Origin: Clostridium intestinale DSM 6191
Lineage (GTDB): Bacteria > Bacillota > Clostridia > Clostridiales > Clostridiaceae
Length of the DNA stretch: 47,443 bases
Reading direction: 5' to 3'
Assembly (NCBI RefSeq): GCF_900130055.1
Contig: NZ_FQXU01000014.1
Coordinates: forward strand, 56,994-104,436
In this document: piece by piece, positions 18,788 through 26,989 of the stretch
Position numbering within the stretch: the stretch's first letter is position 1
How the letters are laid out: each line of letters begins with the position of its first letter
Position numbers and translations under genes: made by a program
The notes under the pieces: generated by a model
Seen by the model: the letters and a program-made list of their open reading frames with translations, nothing else
Databases searched by the model: none
Told to the model about the DNA's origin: nothing

Positions 18788-18877
18788 CAGTTAAGATTAA
18801 TGAAATAATAAGAGGACTAGGATTATTTAATTGTGGTAAAATATAGGTAAATTTGAGAGGTTTAGTAGGAGGGAAGT

Positions 18878-19675
18878 ATGAAGATATATATTAGTGCAGA
18901 TATTGAGGGGATAACAGGGGTTACTAGTTGGAGTGAAACTGAGAAAGAGCATGGAGATTTTTCAGTTTTTGCAGCTCAGATGACTAAGGAAGTTAAGGCG
19001 GCTTGTGAGGGAGCTTATGAAGCTGGAGCAACTGAGATATATGTAAAAGATGCTCATGATAGTGCTAGAAATATTGATATTAATGAGTTACCGGAGTATG
19101 TGAAACTTCAGAGTGGATGGGCAGGAGATCCTATGTGTATGGTAAGTGGATTGGATGAAAGTTTTGATGGAGTTATTTTTATAGGATATCATTCAAGAGC
19201 AGGTAGTGGAACTAGTCCACTTGCACATACTTTAGATACAGGCATGTCTTATATAAAAATAAATGGAGTTTATGCTAGTGAGTTTTTGATTAATGCTTAT
19301 GCAGCAGCTCTTCATAATGTTCCAGTTGTATTTGTAAGTGGAGATAAGGGGCTTATAGATGAAGTTAAACAAACAAATGGAAGTATTAAGACTTTATCAG
19401 TTAAAGAAGGAGTGGGACAATGCACTATAAATATTCATCCAACTAAAGCTATAAAAGATATTAAAGCTTTAGTTAAGGAAGCCTTAGTGACAGATTATAG
19501 TCTATGCAAAATTACTTTGCCAAAAACTTTTAATATAGAGCTAGCTTATGAAAGACATGAAAAAGCATATGGAAATTCTTTTTATCCTGGGGCAAAACTG
19601 ATTGAACCAAGGGTTATTTCTTATACTACAGATAACTATTATGAAGTTTTAAGATTGTTTCATTTCTTAACTTAG
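18878..19675 (+). CDS. M55 family D-aminopeptidase (DppA-like)
   Basis: 265 residues, close to Bacillus DppA. Zinc-site residues are visible: D8 and E10 in SADIEG, H60 in KDAHDS, H105 in IGYHSRAG. H117 lies in SPLAHT. These form the self-compartmentalising decameric D-Ala-D-Ala/D-amino peptidase. It releases D-amino acids from short peptides in the cytoplasm, usually during peptidoglycan peptide recycling. There is no dipeptide transporter next to it, unlike the dpp operon. Strong TAGGAGGG site before the ATG. The next gene starts 9 bases after its stop, so they are co-transcribed. Confidence 0.93.
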   Translation: MKIYISADIEGITGVTSWSETEKEHGDFSVFAAQMTKEVKAACEGAYEAGATEIYVKDAHDSARNIDINELPEYVKLQSGWAGDPMCMVSGLDESFDGVIFIGYHSRAGSGTSPLAHTLDTGMSYIKINGVYASEFLINAYAAALHNVPVVFVSGDKGLIDEVKQTNGSIKTLSVKEGVGQCTINIHPTKAIKDIKALVKEALVTDYSLCKITLPKTFNIELAYERHEKAYGNSFYPGAKLIEPRVISYTTDNYYEVLRLFHFLT

Positions 19676-19684
19676 GAGAAGTAT

Positions 19685-20476
19685 ATGAATATCAATATAC
19701 CAAAAGAAAGCAAGGAACAAATTATTAAAATACTTGATTTGTGTAAGAGTAAGTTAAAAGAAAATTTAGTTGGGGTTTATTTGCATGGATCATTAGCCAT
19801 GGGATGTTTTAATAAAGATAAAAGTGATATAGATATTATAGTAGTAATGAATGAAGCTGCAAATGACAAGGATGGGATAATAAAAGAACTAATGAAAATA
19901 TCGCTAAAACCATCACCTATTGAAATAAGTTTTCTATTAGAAGATAAACTTAAGAATCCTAATTCAATTTGTCATTATGATTTGCATTATAGTGAGTATT
20001 GGAGAGAAAAGTATACGAATATGTTTCTAGAAAACAAAGAGCTAGGAAAGGATATTTTAGAAGATGGAGACTTACCTGCTCACATAAGAGTTATTAATGA
20101 AAGAGGAATTAATTTATGGGGAAAAGATAAAGACTTGATTTTCCCTAAGATTAGTAATGAAGAATATCTAAAGTCAATACTCGATGATTTTGAAGATGCT
20201 TGGGAGAGTTTTTATAAAAAGCCAGAGTACTATATTTTAAATACTTGTAGAATACTAAATTTTCTAGAGACAAATAAAGTAACATCTAAGAGAGAGGCTG
20301 GGGAATGGGCTTTAGATATTTTACCAGTTAGATTTAGGGCTATTATAAAGTCATCATTAGATATTTATGATGGAAGGAAGATGGTTACTAGTTTTAATAA
20401 TAAGTTAATTGAAAGTTTTTTAGTTTATGCCAATGAGAATATAATGAAGAATCTTGAGGAGAAAAAATATGTATAA
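19685..20476 (+). CDS. Aminoglycoside nucleotidyltransferase-like protein (ANT(9)/AadA type)
   Basis: 263 residues, the length of AadA/ANT(9) enzymes. The N-terminal nucleotidyltransferase motif is GVYLHGSLAMGCFNKDKSDI, i.e. HGS-x10-D-x-D. The C-terminal helical domain (DUF4111 type) is recognisable from ILNTCRILNFLETNKVTSKR and GEWALDILP. AadA-type enzymes adenylate streptomycin and spectinomycin; many chromosomal clostridial homologues are untested. No mobile element borders it and its codon use resembles the neighbours, which argues for a resident gene. It sits between the D-aminopeptidase (9 bp upstream) and a VOC gene that overlaps its end by 8 bp. Confidence 0.85.
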   Translation: MNINIPKESKEQIIKILDLCKSKLKENLVGVYLHGSLAMGCFNKDKSDIDIIVVMNEAANDKDGIIKELMKISLKPSPIEISFLLEDKLKNPNSICHYDLHYSEYWREKYTNMFLENKELGKDILEDGDLPAHIRVINERGINLWGKDKDLIFPKISNEEYLKSILDDFEDAWESFYKKPEYYILNTCRILNFLETNKVTSKREAGEWALDILPVRFRAIIKSSLDIYDGRKMVTSFNNKLIESFLVYANENIMKNLEEKKYV

Positions 20477-20855
20477 AGAAGCTATGTTTATAATCTATGT
20501 TAAAGATCAAGAAAAGTCTAAAAAGTTTTATGAGTCACTTTTAAAATTAAGTCCTAGACTTCATGTACCTGGAATGACAGAATTTCAAGTTTCAGAAACA
20601 ACTGTATTAGGTTTAATGCCAGAAGAAGGTATCGCAAGAATTCTTGGGAGTAAGATAACTCATCCAAAGGAGAGTAATGGTGCGTCTAGGTGTGAGCTTT
20701 ATTTATATGTAGATAGTCCAGATGAATATTTGGATAGGTTAGTAGAACTAGGTGGTAAAGAAGTAAGTAAAGGTGAAATAAGAAACTGGGGAGACTATGT
20801 ATCTTATGGATTAGATTTAGATGGACATGTTGTTGCATTCGCTAAAAGAGATTAG
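20469..20855 (+). CDS. VOC family (glyoxalase/bleomycin-resistance-like) protein
   Basis: 128 residues from ATG 20469, preceded by GAGGAG at a good distance; it overlaps the upstream gene by 8 bases. Two beta-alpha-beta-beta-beta modules are seen: AMFIIYVKDQEKSKKFYESL at the start and CELYLYVDSPDEYLDRLVEL in the middle, ending LDLDGHVVAFAKR, which supplies the last metal-ligand-like region. VOC proteins bind metals and act as isomerases, dioxygenases or drug-binding proteins; this one cannot be assigned. Pairing with an aminoglycoside-enzyme-like gene hints at detoxification, but that is weak inference. Confidence 0.88.
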   Translation: MYKEAMFIIYVKDQEKSKKFYESLLKLSPRLHVPGMTEFQVSETTVLGLMPEEGIARILGSKITHPKESNGASRCELYLYVDSPDEYLDRLVELGGKEVSKGEIRNWGDYVSYGLDLDGHVVAFAKRD

Positions 20856-20857
20856 AT

Positions 20858-20897
20858 AATAAAAGGATAAATAGACGTAACTATTTATCCTTTTATT
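20858..20897. terminator. Bidirectional terminator
   Basis: A perfect 17-bp stem, 20858-20874 with 20881-20897, loop ACGTAA; it ends in A-rich and T-rich runs and separates convergent genes. Confidence 0.9.
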
Positions 20898-20900
20898 GTT

Positions 20901-21548
20901 TTAAGAATTTGCAAATGATTTTGCGGTATCAAATAAACTGTCATGTTTAACAGCTTTTACGTTAAAGCGTAGTAGTTTAAAAGTATATTGAATAATAAAA
21001 CCTATTCCAAACACAGATATTATTGTTCCAATACCAACTTTAGCTCCAAGTAACCATCCTATTATTAAGGCAGCCCCTTCAATTCCCCCTCGGATTACCC
21101 CTATAGAAACATTGGGAAGACGCTTGCTAAGAGCAATCATAAGAGAATCTCTTGGACCTGAACCAAGTCCTTGTCCTATATAAAAATAACTCCCAAAAGA
21201 GATAATAATTTGTCCAACTAAAAGCATTATTAAACCAAAGAAAAAGTTGTCCATAACAGGAATGATTTTTAAACCTAATAAAATATCTGACATTGCCCCG
21301 ATTAAAACAGTATTTAGGATTGTTCCTAAACCTATCTTTTCTTTAAGTAATACAATAAATATAAGAATACCCACTCCAGTAAGTATCACAACATTTCCAT
21401 AAGTAATTCCTGTAATATTAGATACCCCCACACTAAAAGCATCCCAAGGAGCAAGTCCAATATTAGCTTGAATTGTTAGCACTACACCTAAAGCAAATAA
21501 AAAAAGTCCCCAAATAAGCTTTAGGGTTCTCAAAGATAATTGTTTCAT
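20901..21548 (-). CDS. YczE/YitT-like membrane protein
   Basis: 215 residues with five to six hydrophobic helices. The signature loop IGQGLGSGPRDSLMIALSKR, and ANIGLAPWDAFSVGVSNITG near the N-terminus, are typical of the YczE group. The function of the family is not established; some members influence antibiotic or surfactin synthesis by unknown means. Single-gene unit on the minus strand with a GGGGGT site before the ATG. Confidence 0.88.
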   Translation of the reverse strand: MKQLSLRTLKLIWGLFLFALGVVLTIQANIGLAPWDAFSVGVSNITGITYGNVVILTGVGILIFIVLLKEKIGLGTILNTVLIGAMSDILLGLKIIPVMDNFFFGLIMLLVGQIIISFGSYFYIGQGLGSGPRDSLMIALSKRLPNVSIGVIRGGIEGAALIIGWLLGAKVGIGTIISVFGIGFIIQYTFKLLRFNVKAVKHDSLFDTAKSFANS

Positions 21549-21863
21549 TTTAAAATACCCCCTTGTATTAATTACAATGATTTTAAGTGATTAAGCGAGG
21601 ATTGTCAAATTTCACTTGAAATTAGTCTATTTAAGTAGACTACTATTCTTAGATAGATTTTCTAAGCCAAATTAAATTATTATTTTTAATAACCATATAA
21701 CTGGTTAACTGGAAAACCAGAAATACAGAAATCTGGATATCCAGATATCCAGTTAAATGGGGGAAATATTTTATTAGATTCATTTTAAGTATTAAATTAT
21801 CAGTATCAAAAAATATATGGTAAAATATTAACAAATACTAATATATCTGGAGGGAAGAAAGCT
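21549..21863. other. Divergent promoter region with palindromes
   Basis: No gene. AGTCTA 21624-21629 and TAGACT 21636-21641 form a palindrome with a 6-base spacer, a possible operator. Nested inverted repeats occupy 21701-21756. The ribosome binding site GGAGGG for the YdcF-like gene lies at the right end. Confidence 0.55.
21701..21756. repeat. Nested inverted repeats built on CTGG/CCAG
   Basis: TTAACTGGA 21705-21713 pairs with TCCAGTTAA 21748-21756; inside, CCAGA 21717-21721 pairs with TCTGG 21732-21736, and CTGGATATCCAG is itself a palindrome. It could form a cruciform or a branched RNA. It does not share the TACAG flank of the hairpin repeat family. Confidence 0.6.
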
Positions 21864-22658
21864 ATGATTAAGAAAATCACTAAAGAGATTGTTGATTCTT
21901 TTAATGAGATAATAAAGTATTTAGCTAAAAGAGATATTAAAGAGATTTCAAAAGAAGAATTACTTAAGAAATATAATATAGACAAAGTAGATTTATTAAT
22001 AATATTGGGAAGTGCTATTCCTTATATAGCTGAAGAGGGCGGCAGAGCTTACAAAAATAATTTAGCAAAAGAGATTATGATAGTAGGGGGAATAGGACAC
22101 TCAACTATATATTTAGAAGAAAACATACTCAATAATTTAAAATATGAAGGTATAGAAGTGAAAAATAGAGCAGAGGCAGATATTCTAAAAGATGTTTTAG
22201 TTAAGAAGCTAAGTATAAAAGAGGAAGACATAATTATTGAAAATAAATCTACTAATTGTGGATCTAATGCATATGAAGCCTTTAAAATTATAGAAAAATT
22301 AAACAAAAAGCCAAAAATAGTTTTAATTCTTCAAGATCCAACCATGCAGTTAAGAACAGATGAGTGTTTTAAGAAGGAATGGAAGGATGAACAAGTTGAA
22401 TTTATTAATTATTCTTGTTTTATACCATTAATTAAAGAAGAGAATGGAGTTATGAAGTTTATAGATAATGATATTTATGGGCTTTGGGATATGCACAGAT
22501 TCATTTCTTTAATTATGGGGGAAATACCTAGGATTAAAGATGACGAAAATGGATATGGACCTAGGGGAAAAGGATTTATAGGTCATGTGGATATTCCTAA
22601 AGAAGTTTTGGAGGCCTATGAGATTTTACTTCCTTATTATAGTGAGTATTTGAGATAA
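21864..22658 (+). CDS. YdcF-like (DUF218) family protein
   Basis: 264 residues, close in length to E. coli YdcF. It has a ~40-residue helical N-terminus with DIKEIS, then the DUF218 Rossmann-like core: VDLLIILGSAIPYIAEEGGR, EIMIVGGIGHST, and IIIENKSTNCGSNAYEAF, which matches the conserved E-x-STNT-x-EN-like site of DUF218. E. coli YdcF binds S-adenosylmethionine; the reaction is unknown. No membrane segment is visible, unlike SanA/ElyC members. Strong GGAGGG site. Followed by a membrane protease gene after 21 bases. Confidence 0.83.
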   Translation: MIKKITKEIVDSFNEIIKYLAKRDIKEISKEELLKKYNIDKVDLLIILGSAIPYIAEEGGRAYKNNLAKEIMIVGGIGHSTIYLEENILNNLKYEGIEVKNRAEADILKDVLVKKLSIKEEDIIIENKSTNCGSNAYEAFKIIEKLNKKPKIVLILQDPTMQLRTDECFKKEWKDEQVEFINYSCFIPLIKEENGVMKFIDNDIYGLWDMHRFISLIMGEIPRIKDDENGYGPRGKGFIGHVDIPKEVLEAYEILLPYYSEYLR

Positions 22659-22679
22659 AGATTTAAGTCAGGGGGCTTT

Positions 22680-23498
22680 ATGAATAAGAGGAGCATTATA
22701 GATATTAAAGAAATTGCATTTATTAGTTTTTTATCACTGTGTTATATATTTTTTAATTCCAATAATTCAAGTGGCATAATAAAAGGCAAAGTTATAGTTA
22801 TTTTAATGACTATGGGAAGTTTAATAATTGTTAAGTTATTCAGAAAACAATTAGAACAAGAGGGGAAAATATATTCTAATAAGAAAGCTATTTATCCATT
22901 TATTTTACATCCTTTAATTGTCATTGGTTTTGGAGTATATGAATTAATATATAAAGTGAGTTTTGTAGATAAAGTTGAAAGTAATTTGGGTAAATTAGTA
23001 CTTGTTTTATGTGTAGGAATGATACCTTTTATGTGTTATTTATTTGGAATAAAGATATCTAATTTTAAGTGGAGGATTTCATTAAAACAGATAATTGTAA
23101 TATCGGTAGTATGCGTAGTATATGGTGTAATTAGATTTTTGTTTTTGGGAAAAGATGGATTAAGATATTATTCTTCATATGATGAAAATATAATGGCCTT
23201 TATGATAGATACATTAATTAAGTTTATTAGCCCAGGTTTTTTTGAAGAAATAGCTTATAGAGGTTTTTTTATGTCAGCACTTTTATCTTATAATCTAGAT
23301 ATCAAAAAAATCAATATGATTCAGGCAGTAGTTTTTGGACTAACTCATTTTAGTTTGTATTATGGAGATTATGGTTTTATGGGTATTTTTTTAACAGGTG
23401 GGCAAGCTTTAGGGGGATATGTACTAGGGGAAATATATATAAGGACTAAATCTTTGACTCCTTGTATTATATTTCATGTGTTTTTAGATGTTATATAA
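22680..23498 (+). CDS. CPBP family intramembrane glutamic endopeptidase
   Basis: 272 residues with about seven hydrophobic segments. The three CPBP/Rce1 (ABI) motifs are present in order: EEIAYRGFF (EExxxR), FGLTHFSLY (FxxxH) and HVFLDVI near the C-terminus (HxxxD in place of the commoner HxxxN). These membrane proteases cut prenylated or bacteriocin-related peptides; in Firmicutes they often serve bacteriocin maturation or immunity. No bacteriocin gene is visible beside it. Its start has a GGGGG site immediately upstream; the spacing to the phosphoesterase gene is 14 bases, so they form one unit. Confidence 0.9.
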   Translation: MNKRSIIDIKEIAFISFLSLCYIFFNSNNSSGIIKGKVIVILMTMGSLIIVKLFRKQLEQEGKIYSNKKAIYPFILHPLIVIGFGVYELIYKVSFVDKVESNLGKLVLVLCVGMIPFMCYLFGIKISNFKWRISLKQIIVISVVCVVYGVIRFLFLGKDGLRYYSSYDENIMAFMIDTLIKFISPGFFEEIAYRGFFMSALLSYNLDIKKINMIQAVVFGLTHFSLYYGDYGFMGIFLTGGQALGGYVLGEIYIRTKSLTPCIIFHVFLDVI

Positions 23499-23512
23499 AA
23501 TAAGGAGGATTT

Positions 23513-24376
23513 ATGAAAAAGATTAAGGTATTTATTTCTGTAATAGTGGTTGTTTTAATTACTGTATACATAGGTAATAATTCAATAAAAATTTCAGAAT
23601 ATAATATAGAAAACTCCAAGATTCCAGATGAGTTCAATAATATGAAAATACTTCAACTATCGGATTTACATAGTAAAAAATTTGGTAAGGATAATTCATA
23701 TCTGGTTAAGAAAATTAATGAAATTAATCCTGATATTGTTGTAATGACTGGAGATATGATGAATTCTAAAGGTGATGATGGGGAAGTTTTGATAAATATT
23801 ATTAAAAAGCTTGGAAATAAATATCATATTTATTATATTGTAGGAAATCACGAGCAAATTTTAGAAAGTAATGATTCGGAGTTATTTAAAAATTATTTAG
23901 ATAAACTGCTGGATCTTAAAGTTAAAGTGATAAATAACGATAAAATTGAACTTAAAAAAGAGAAAAGTGTTATTAACTTATATGGGATGTGGATTAATTT
24001 AAGATACTATGTGGATAAAACTAATAATAATCAAAAAGATATTACTTTTAATGATGAGACAGTTAATCAAATATTAAAAACATCAGATAAAGAAAGTTTT
24101 AATTTATTGATAACCCATAACCCATTGTATTTTGAGGCATATTCTAAATGGGGTGCGGATTTAACTTTAGCTGGTCATATACATGGAGGGATAATAAATA
24201 TACCTTTTGTTGGAGGCGTGTTATCTCCGGAGAAAAAACTTTTCCCTAAATACTATGGAGGGGATTATGTATTTAATAATAGTAATATGATAGTTAATAG
24301 AGGTCTTGGAAATGAAGGATATCTAATTAGGGTTTTTAATAGACCAGAGATGAGTGTTATAAATCTAAAAAATTAG
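23513..24376 (+). CDS. Membrane-anchored metallophosphoesterase (YaeI-like)
   Basis: 287 residues. One N-terminal membrane segment (~5-22) puts the enzyme outside the cytoplasm. All calcineurin-type motifs are seen: LSDLH (metal D-x-H), TGDMM, GNHE, ITHNP and GHIHGG. Closest in layout to YaeI/YkuE-type phosphodiesterases, which act on lipid-linked or wall phosphate esters; the exact substrate is unknown. Strong AAGGAGG site. In an apparent cluster with the CPBP protease and the small kinase-like gene (15 bases downstream). Confidence 0.9.
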   Translation: MKKIKVFISVIVVVLITVYIGNNSIKISEYNIENSKIPDEFNNMKILQLSDLHSKKFGKDNSYLVKKINEINPDIVVMTGDMMNSKGDDGEVLINIIKKLGNKYHIYYIVGNHEQILESNDSELFKNYLDKLLDLKVKVINNDKIELKKEKSVINLYGMWINLRYYVDKTNNNQKDITFNDETVNQILKTSDKESFNLLITHNPLYFEAYSKWGADLTLAGHIHGGIINIPFVGGVLSPEKKLFPKYYGGDYVFNNSNMIVNRGLGNEGYLIRVFNRPEMSVINLKN

Positions 24377-24391
24377 AAAGAAGTGTGAGAG

Positions 24392-24895
24392 ATGAAAAAG
24401 AAGCTAATAATCATAAATGGAACTATGGGTGTTGGAAAGAGTACTATTTCAAAAGCTTTATATAAAAATCTTAAAAATTCTGTCTGGCTTGATGGGGATT
24501 GGTGTTGGATGATGAATCCTTTTGTAGTCAATGATGAAAATAAGAAGATGGTTGAAGATAACATAGTTTATCTTTTGAGTAATTTTTTAAGGAATTCTTC
24601 CTTAGAATATGTTGTTTTTAACTGGGTGATTCATGAAGAGAGTATTTTTGATCTTCTATTAAATAGACTTAAAGATTTTGATTTTGAGTTATATAAGATA
24701 ACTCTTATATGTTCAGAGGAAGTTTTAAGAAATAGGATTGTTGAGGATTTTAAGAATGGAAGAGGAGATAGAAATTTAGAGAATAGTCTTAAAAGGCTTG
24801 AGCTTTATAGAAATATGGATACTATAAAGATAGATACAAGTTATAAAGACGTTAGTGAGACGGTAGATGAAATTATAAAAGCAATAAATGAGTAG
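24392..24895 (+). CDS. P-loop kinase-like protein
   Basis: 167 residues with the shikimate/gluconate/chloramphenicol-kinase-like fold: Walker A GTMGVGKST at ~10-18, a substrate strand WLDGDWCWMM, the Walker B-like strand YVVFNWVI and a short LID region EVLRNRIVEDFKNGRGDRN. The WLDGD motif resembles small-molecule or nucleotide kinases annotated only as AAA family ATPase. The substrate is unknown. The start has a weak AGAAGTG site. Last gene of the 21864-24895 run, ended by a small terminator. Confidence 0.82.
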   Translation: MKKKLIIINGTMGVGKSTISKALYKNLKNSVWLDGDWCWMMNPFVVNDENKKMVEDNIVYLLSNFLRNSSLEYVVFNWVIHEESIFDLLLNRLKDFDFELYKITLICSEEVLRNRIVEDFKNGRGDRNLENSLKRLELYRNMDTIKIDTSYKDVSETVDEIIKAINE

Positions 24896-24903
24896 TTAAT
24901 TTT

Positions 24904-24930
24904 AAGAGTATGTTATAATGCTCTTATTTT
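24904..24930 (+). terminator. Short terminator of the kinase-like gene
   Basis: AAGAGTAT and ATGCTCTT form an 8-bp stem (one T-G pair) with loop GTTATA, followed by ATTTTT. Confidence 0.7.
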
Positions 24931-25072
24931 TCTTGCATAGGAAGAAAGTGCTTTCCTATGCAAGAAAATAGGAATTGAGCGCCTGCCAGTTTTCTTCACA
25001 TGCGTTCAGAAAGGCAGATGCGCAAAAAAAATCGACGGCTCATAATCGCCTTGACGATTTTTTATTTCAATA
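24928..25072 (+). ncRNA. Structured 145-bp intergenic segment, possible leader RNA
   Basis: Three stems lie in a row ahead of the helicase gene. (1) A perfect 16-bp stem, 24928-24943 with 24953-24968. (2) GCGCcTGCC paired with GGCAgatGCGC across about 25 bases (~24979-25024), followed by eight A. (3) AAATCG...CGATTT with inner GGC/GCC, ending in TTTTTT at ~25064, which looks like a terminator. The GC content is higher than its surroundings. It could be an attenuator or a small RNA; I match it to no known riboswitch. Confidence 0.45.
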
Positions 25073-25174
25073 ATGTTATAATAAATTATCGAATTTGGTT
25101 TTAAGGTATGTATTTTATAAATAAACTTATAATATAGGAAGGGATAATCTCATTTGACGTTAGGGGGCTTGGGC

Positions 25175-26956
25175 GTGAAAAAGAGTAAGGACAGGGATTT
25201 TAAAAAGCTTAAAGAACAGATTAGTAACATTGAAACTATTGCGAGAAATTCCAAAAATAATGCCTTGTGGGAGCAGGAGGCCTCTTTAAGAAAGAAAATA
25301 AAGATTTTAAAAGGTATGCAGGATAAAGGTTTTAAAGGGTTTAAGGATGTATATTATAGATATATAGATTTATTTAAGTATGTGTCTGAGCGAATAATAG
25401 AGGATTACAATAGAAAAAATGGAACTGAATTTAGTTTTAATAAAATAATAAAGGATGACTACGAAGGATTCATGAAATCTGGGGTGTTGAGTATTTTACT
25501 TACGAAGCATATACCTAAGGTTTTGGAAGAAGACTTTAACAGAACTTTTCCTAAAAATCCAAAAGATGAATATAGAGAAACTAGAAAATATAAGAGAAGA
25601 TTTTATCTGCATTTAGGAGAAACCAATACAGGAAAAACTTATAATGCCATGGAAGCTTTAAAGAAGGCTAAGAAAGGGATTTATTTATCTCCCCTGAGAA
25701 TCTTAGCTCTTGAAAACTATGAAAAGCTAAATAAACAAGGGGTTCCTTGCGATCTTGTAACTGGTGAGGAAGAAGATTTAGTTGAAAATTCTAGACATAT
25801 AAGCTGCACTATAGAAAAACTTAATATAGATGATGAATATGATGTAGGCATAATTGATGAGATTCAAATGATTAAGGATGACTTTAGAGGTTTTGCTTGG
25901 ACTCGAGCAGTTTTGGGTCTTAAGGCTAGAGAAATTCATGTGTGTGGTGCTTTTAATGCTAAGAATATATTAGTAAATATTATTGAAGATTGTGGAGAGG
26001 ATTATGAAATAATAGAATATGTAAGAGAGATGCCTTTAATAGTTGAAGATAAAGCATTTAAGCTTAAAAATACATCAGCTGGTGATGGGTTAGTTGTTTT
26101 TTCTAAGAAAAAGGTGTTGGAGTTAGCTAGTTATTTTGCTGAAAAGGGCATAAAAGCTAGTCTTATATATGGTGATTTACCTCCAGAGGTTAGAAGAAAG
26201 CAATATGAGGAATTTGTAACTGGTGAAAATAGTATTTTAATAACAACTGATGCTATTGGTATGGGGGTTAATCTTCCATTAAAAAGAATTGTGTTTATGG
26301 ATACTAGGAAGTTTGATGGTAATGAGGTAAGAAGTTTAACATCTCAAGAAATTAAGCAGATAGCAGGAAGAGCAGGTAGAAAAGGCATTTATGAGAGGGG
26401 TTATGTAGCGGCTTATGGAGAAAGTGGAGAATTTATAAGATATAACTTGGAGACTAAGGATGAGAATATTCATGAAGCTGTTTTAGGTCCTAGTGAAGGG
26501 ATTGTAAATATAAGAAATATCCCACTTAAGGATAAGCTTGCCCTTTGGAGCACAAGAGAAGTTGATGGTAGTTTATACAGAAAGATGGATGTCAGTGAAT
26601 ATATAATAAAACTTGAAAATATAAAGACCTATAGATTATCTCAAGAAATAGAGTGGAAACTTATGAAGATTCCTTTTGATATTAGTGAAAGAGAACTTAT
26701 GATAACTTATTTGAGTTATATAGATGAAATATTTATATCTAATAAGAAGGAAATAACCAAACCTAGATATTTTATGAATGATTTAAAGGAATTAGAGCTT
26801 TATTATCAGAGGATAAATATATATTATTCCTTTGGTAAGAATTTTGGACTGGAAATAGATATTGATTGGATTAAAAAAGAGAGAGTAAAAATAGGAGAGA
26901 AAATAAATAGACTTTTAAAGAATATAAGGGAAGAAGCCGAAGATTTAGAATCCTAG
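25175..26956 (+). CDS. SUV3-like DExH-box RNA helicase
   Basis: 593 residues from GTG 25175, which has AGGGGG seven bases upstream; an in-frame TTG at 25154 lacks a site. Residues ~1-135 are helical and charged. Motif I GETNTGKT with the preceding FYLHL, motif Ia YLSPLRILALENYE, motif II IIDEIQM, and the SUV3-specific AWTRAVLGLKAREIHVCGAF follow. The second RecA domain has IYGDLPPEVRRKQ, ITTDAIGMGVNLP and QIAGRAGRKG (motif VI). This is the mitochondrial SUV3 pattern, where the enzyme unwinds RNA for degradation with a 3'-5' exonuclease. A scatter of clostridia and other bacteria have homologues. The partner nuclease is not in the window. The structured segment upstream might regulate it. Confidence 0.9.
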   Translation: MKKSKDRDFKKLKEQISNIETIARNSKNNALWEQEASLRKKIKILKGMQDKGFKGFKDVYYRYIDLFKYVSERIIEDYNRKNGTEFSFNKIIKDDYEGFMKSGVLSILLTKHIPKVLEEDFNRTFPKNPKDEYRETRKYKRRFYLHLGETNTGKTYNAMEALKKAKKGIYLSPLRILALENYEKLNKQGVPCDLVTGEEEDLVENSRHISCTIEKLNIDDEYDVGIIDEIQMIKDDFRGFAWTRAVLGLKAREIHVCGAFNAKNILVNIIEDCGEDYEIIEYVREMPLIVEDKAFKLKNTSAGDGLVVFSKKKVLELASYFAEKGIKASLIYGDLPPEVRRKQYEEFVTGENSILITTDAIGMGVNLPLKRIVFMDTRKFDGNEVRSLTSQEIKQIAGRAGRKGIYERGYVAAYGESGEFIRYNLETKDENIHEAVLGPSEGIVNIRNIPLKDKLALWSTREVDGSLYRKMDVSEYIIKLENIKTYRLSQEIEWKLMKIPFDISERELMITYLSYIDEIFISNKKEITKPRYFMNDLKELELYYQRINIYYSFGKNFGLEIDIDWIKKERVKIGEKINRLLKNIREEAEDLES

Positions 26957-26973
26957 GCTTCTTCTATTTTTTG
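26930..26973 (+). terminator. Terminator overlapping the helicase 3' end
   Basis: GAAGAAGCC 26930-26938, inside the coding region, pairs with GGCTTCTTC 26956-26964, followed by TATTTTTT. Confidence 0.82.
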
Positions 26974-26989
26974 GTGTAGAAAAGGCTTA

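Larger units (their letters stand above)
18154..18877. other. Gene-free 724-bp region with terminator hairpin, hairpin repeats and AT-rich element
   Basis: No convincing gene. Contents in order: promoter side of the lipoprotein gene; an orphan terminator-like hairpin at 18308-18340; hairpin repeat units between 18391 and 18645; a low-complexity TAATTAGATAAG-like tract to ~18787; and the promoter region of the M55 peptidase gene. Confidence 0.7.

Noticed and set aside
19685-20476. Recent horizontally acquired resistance cassette
   Set aside because: Base composition and codon use look like the neighbours, and no insertion sequence, integron site or direct repeat borders it.
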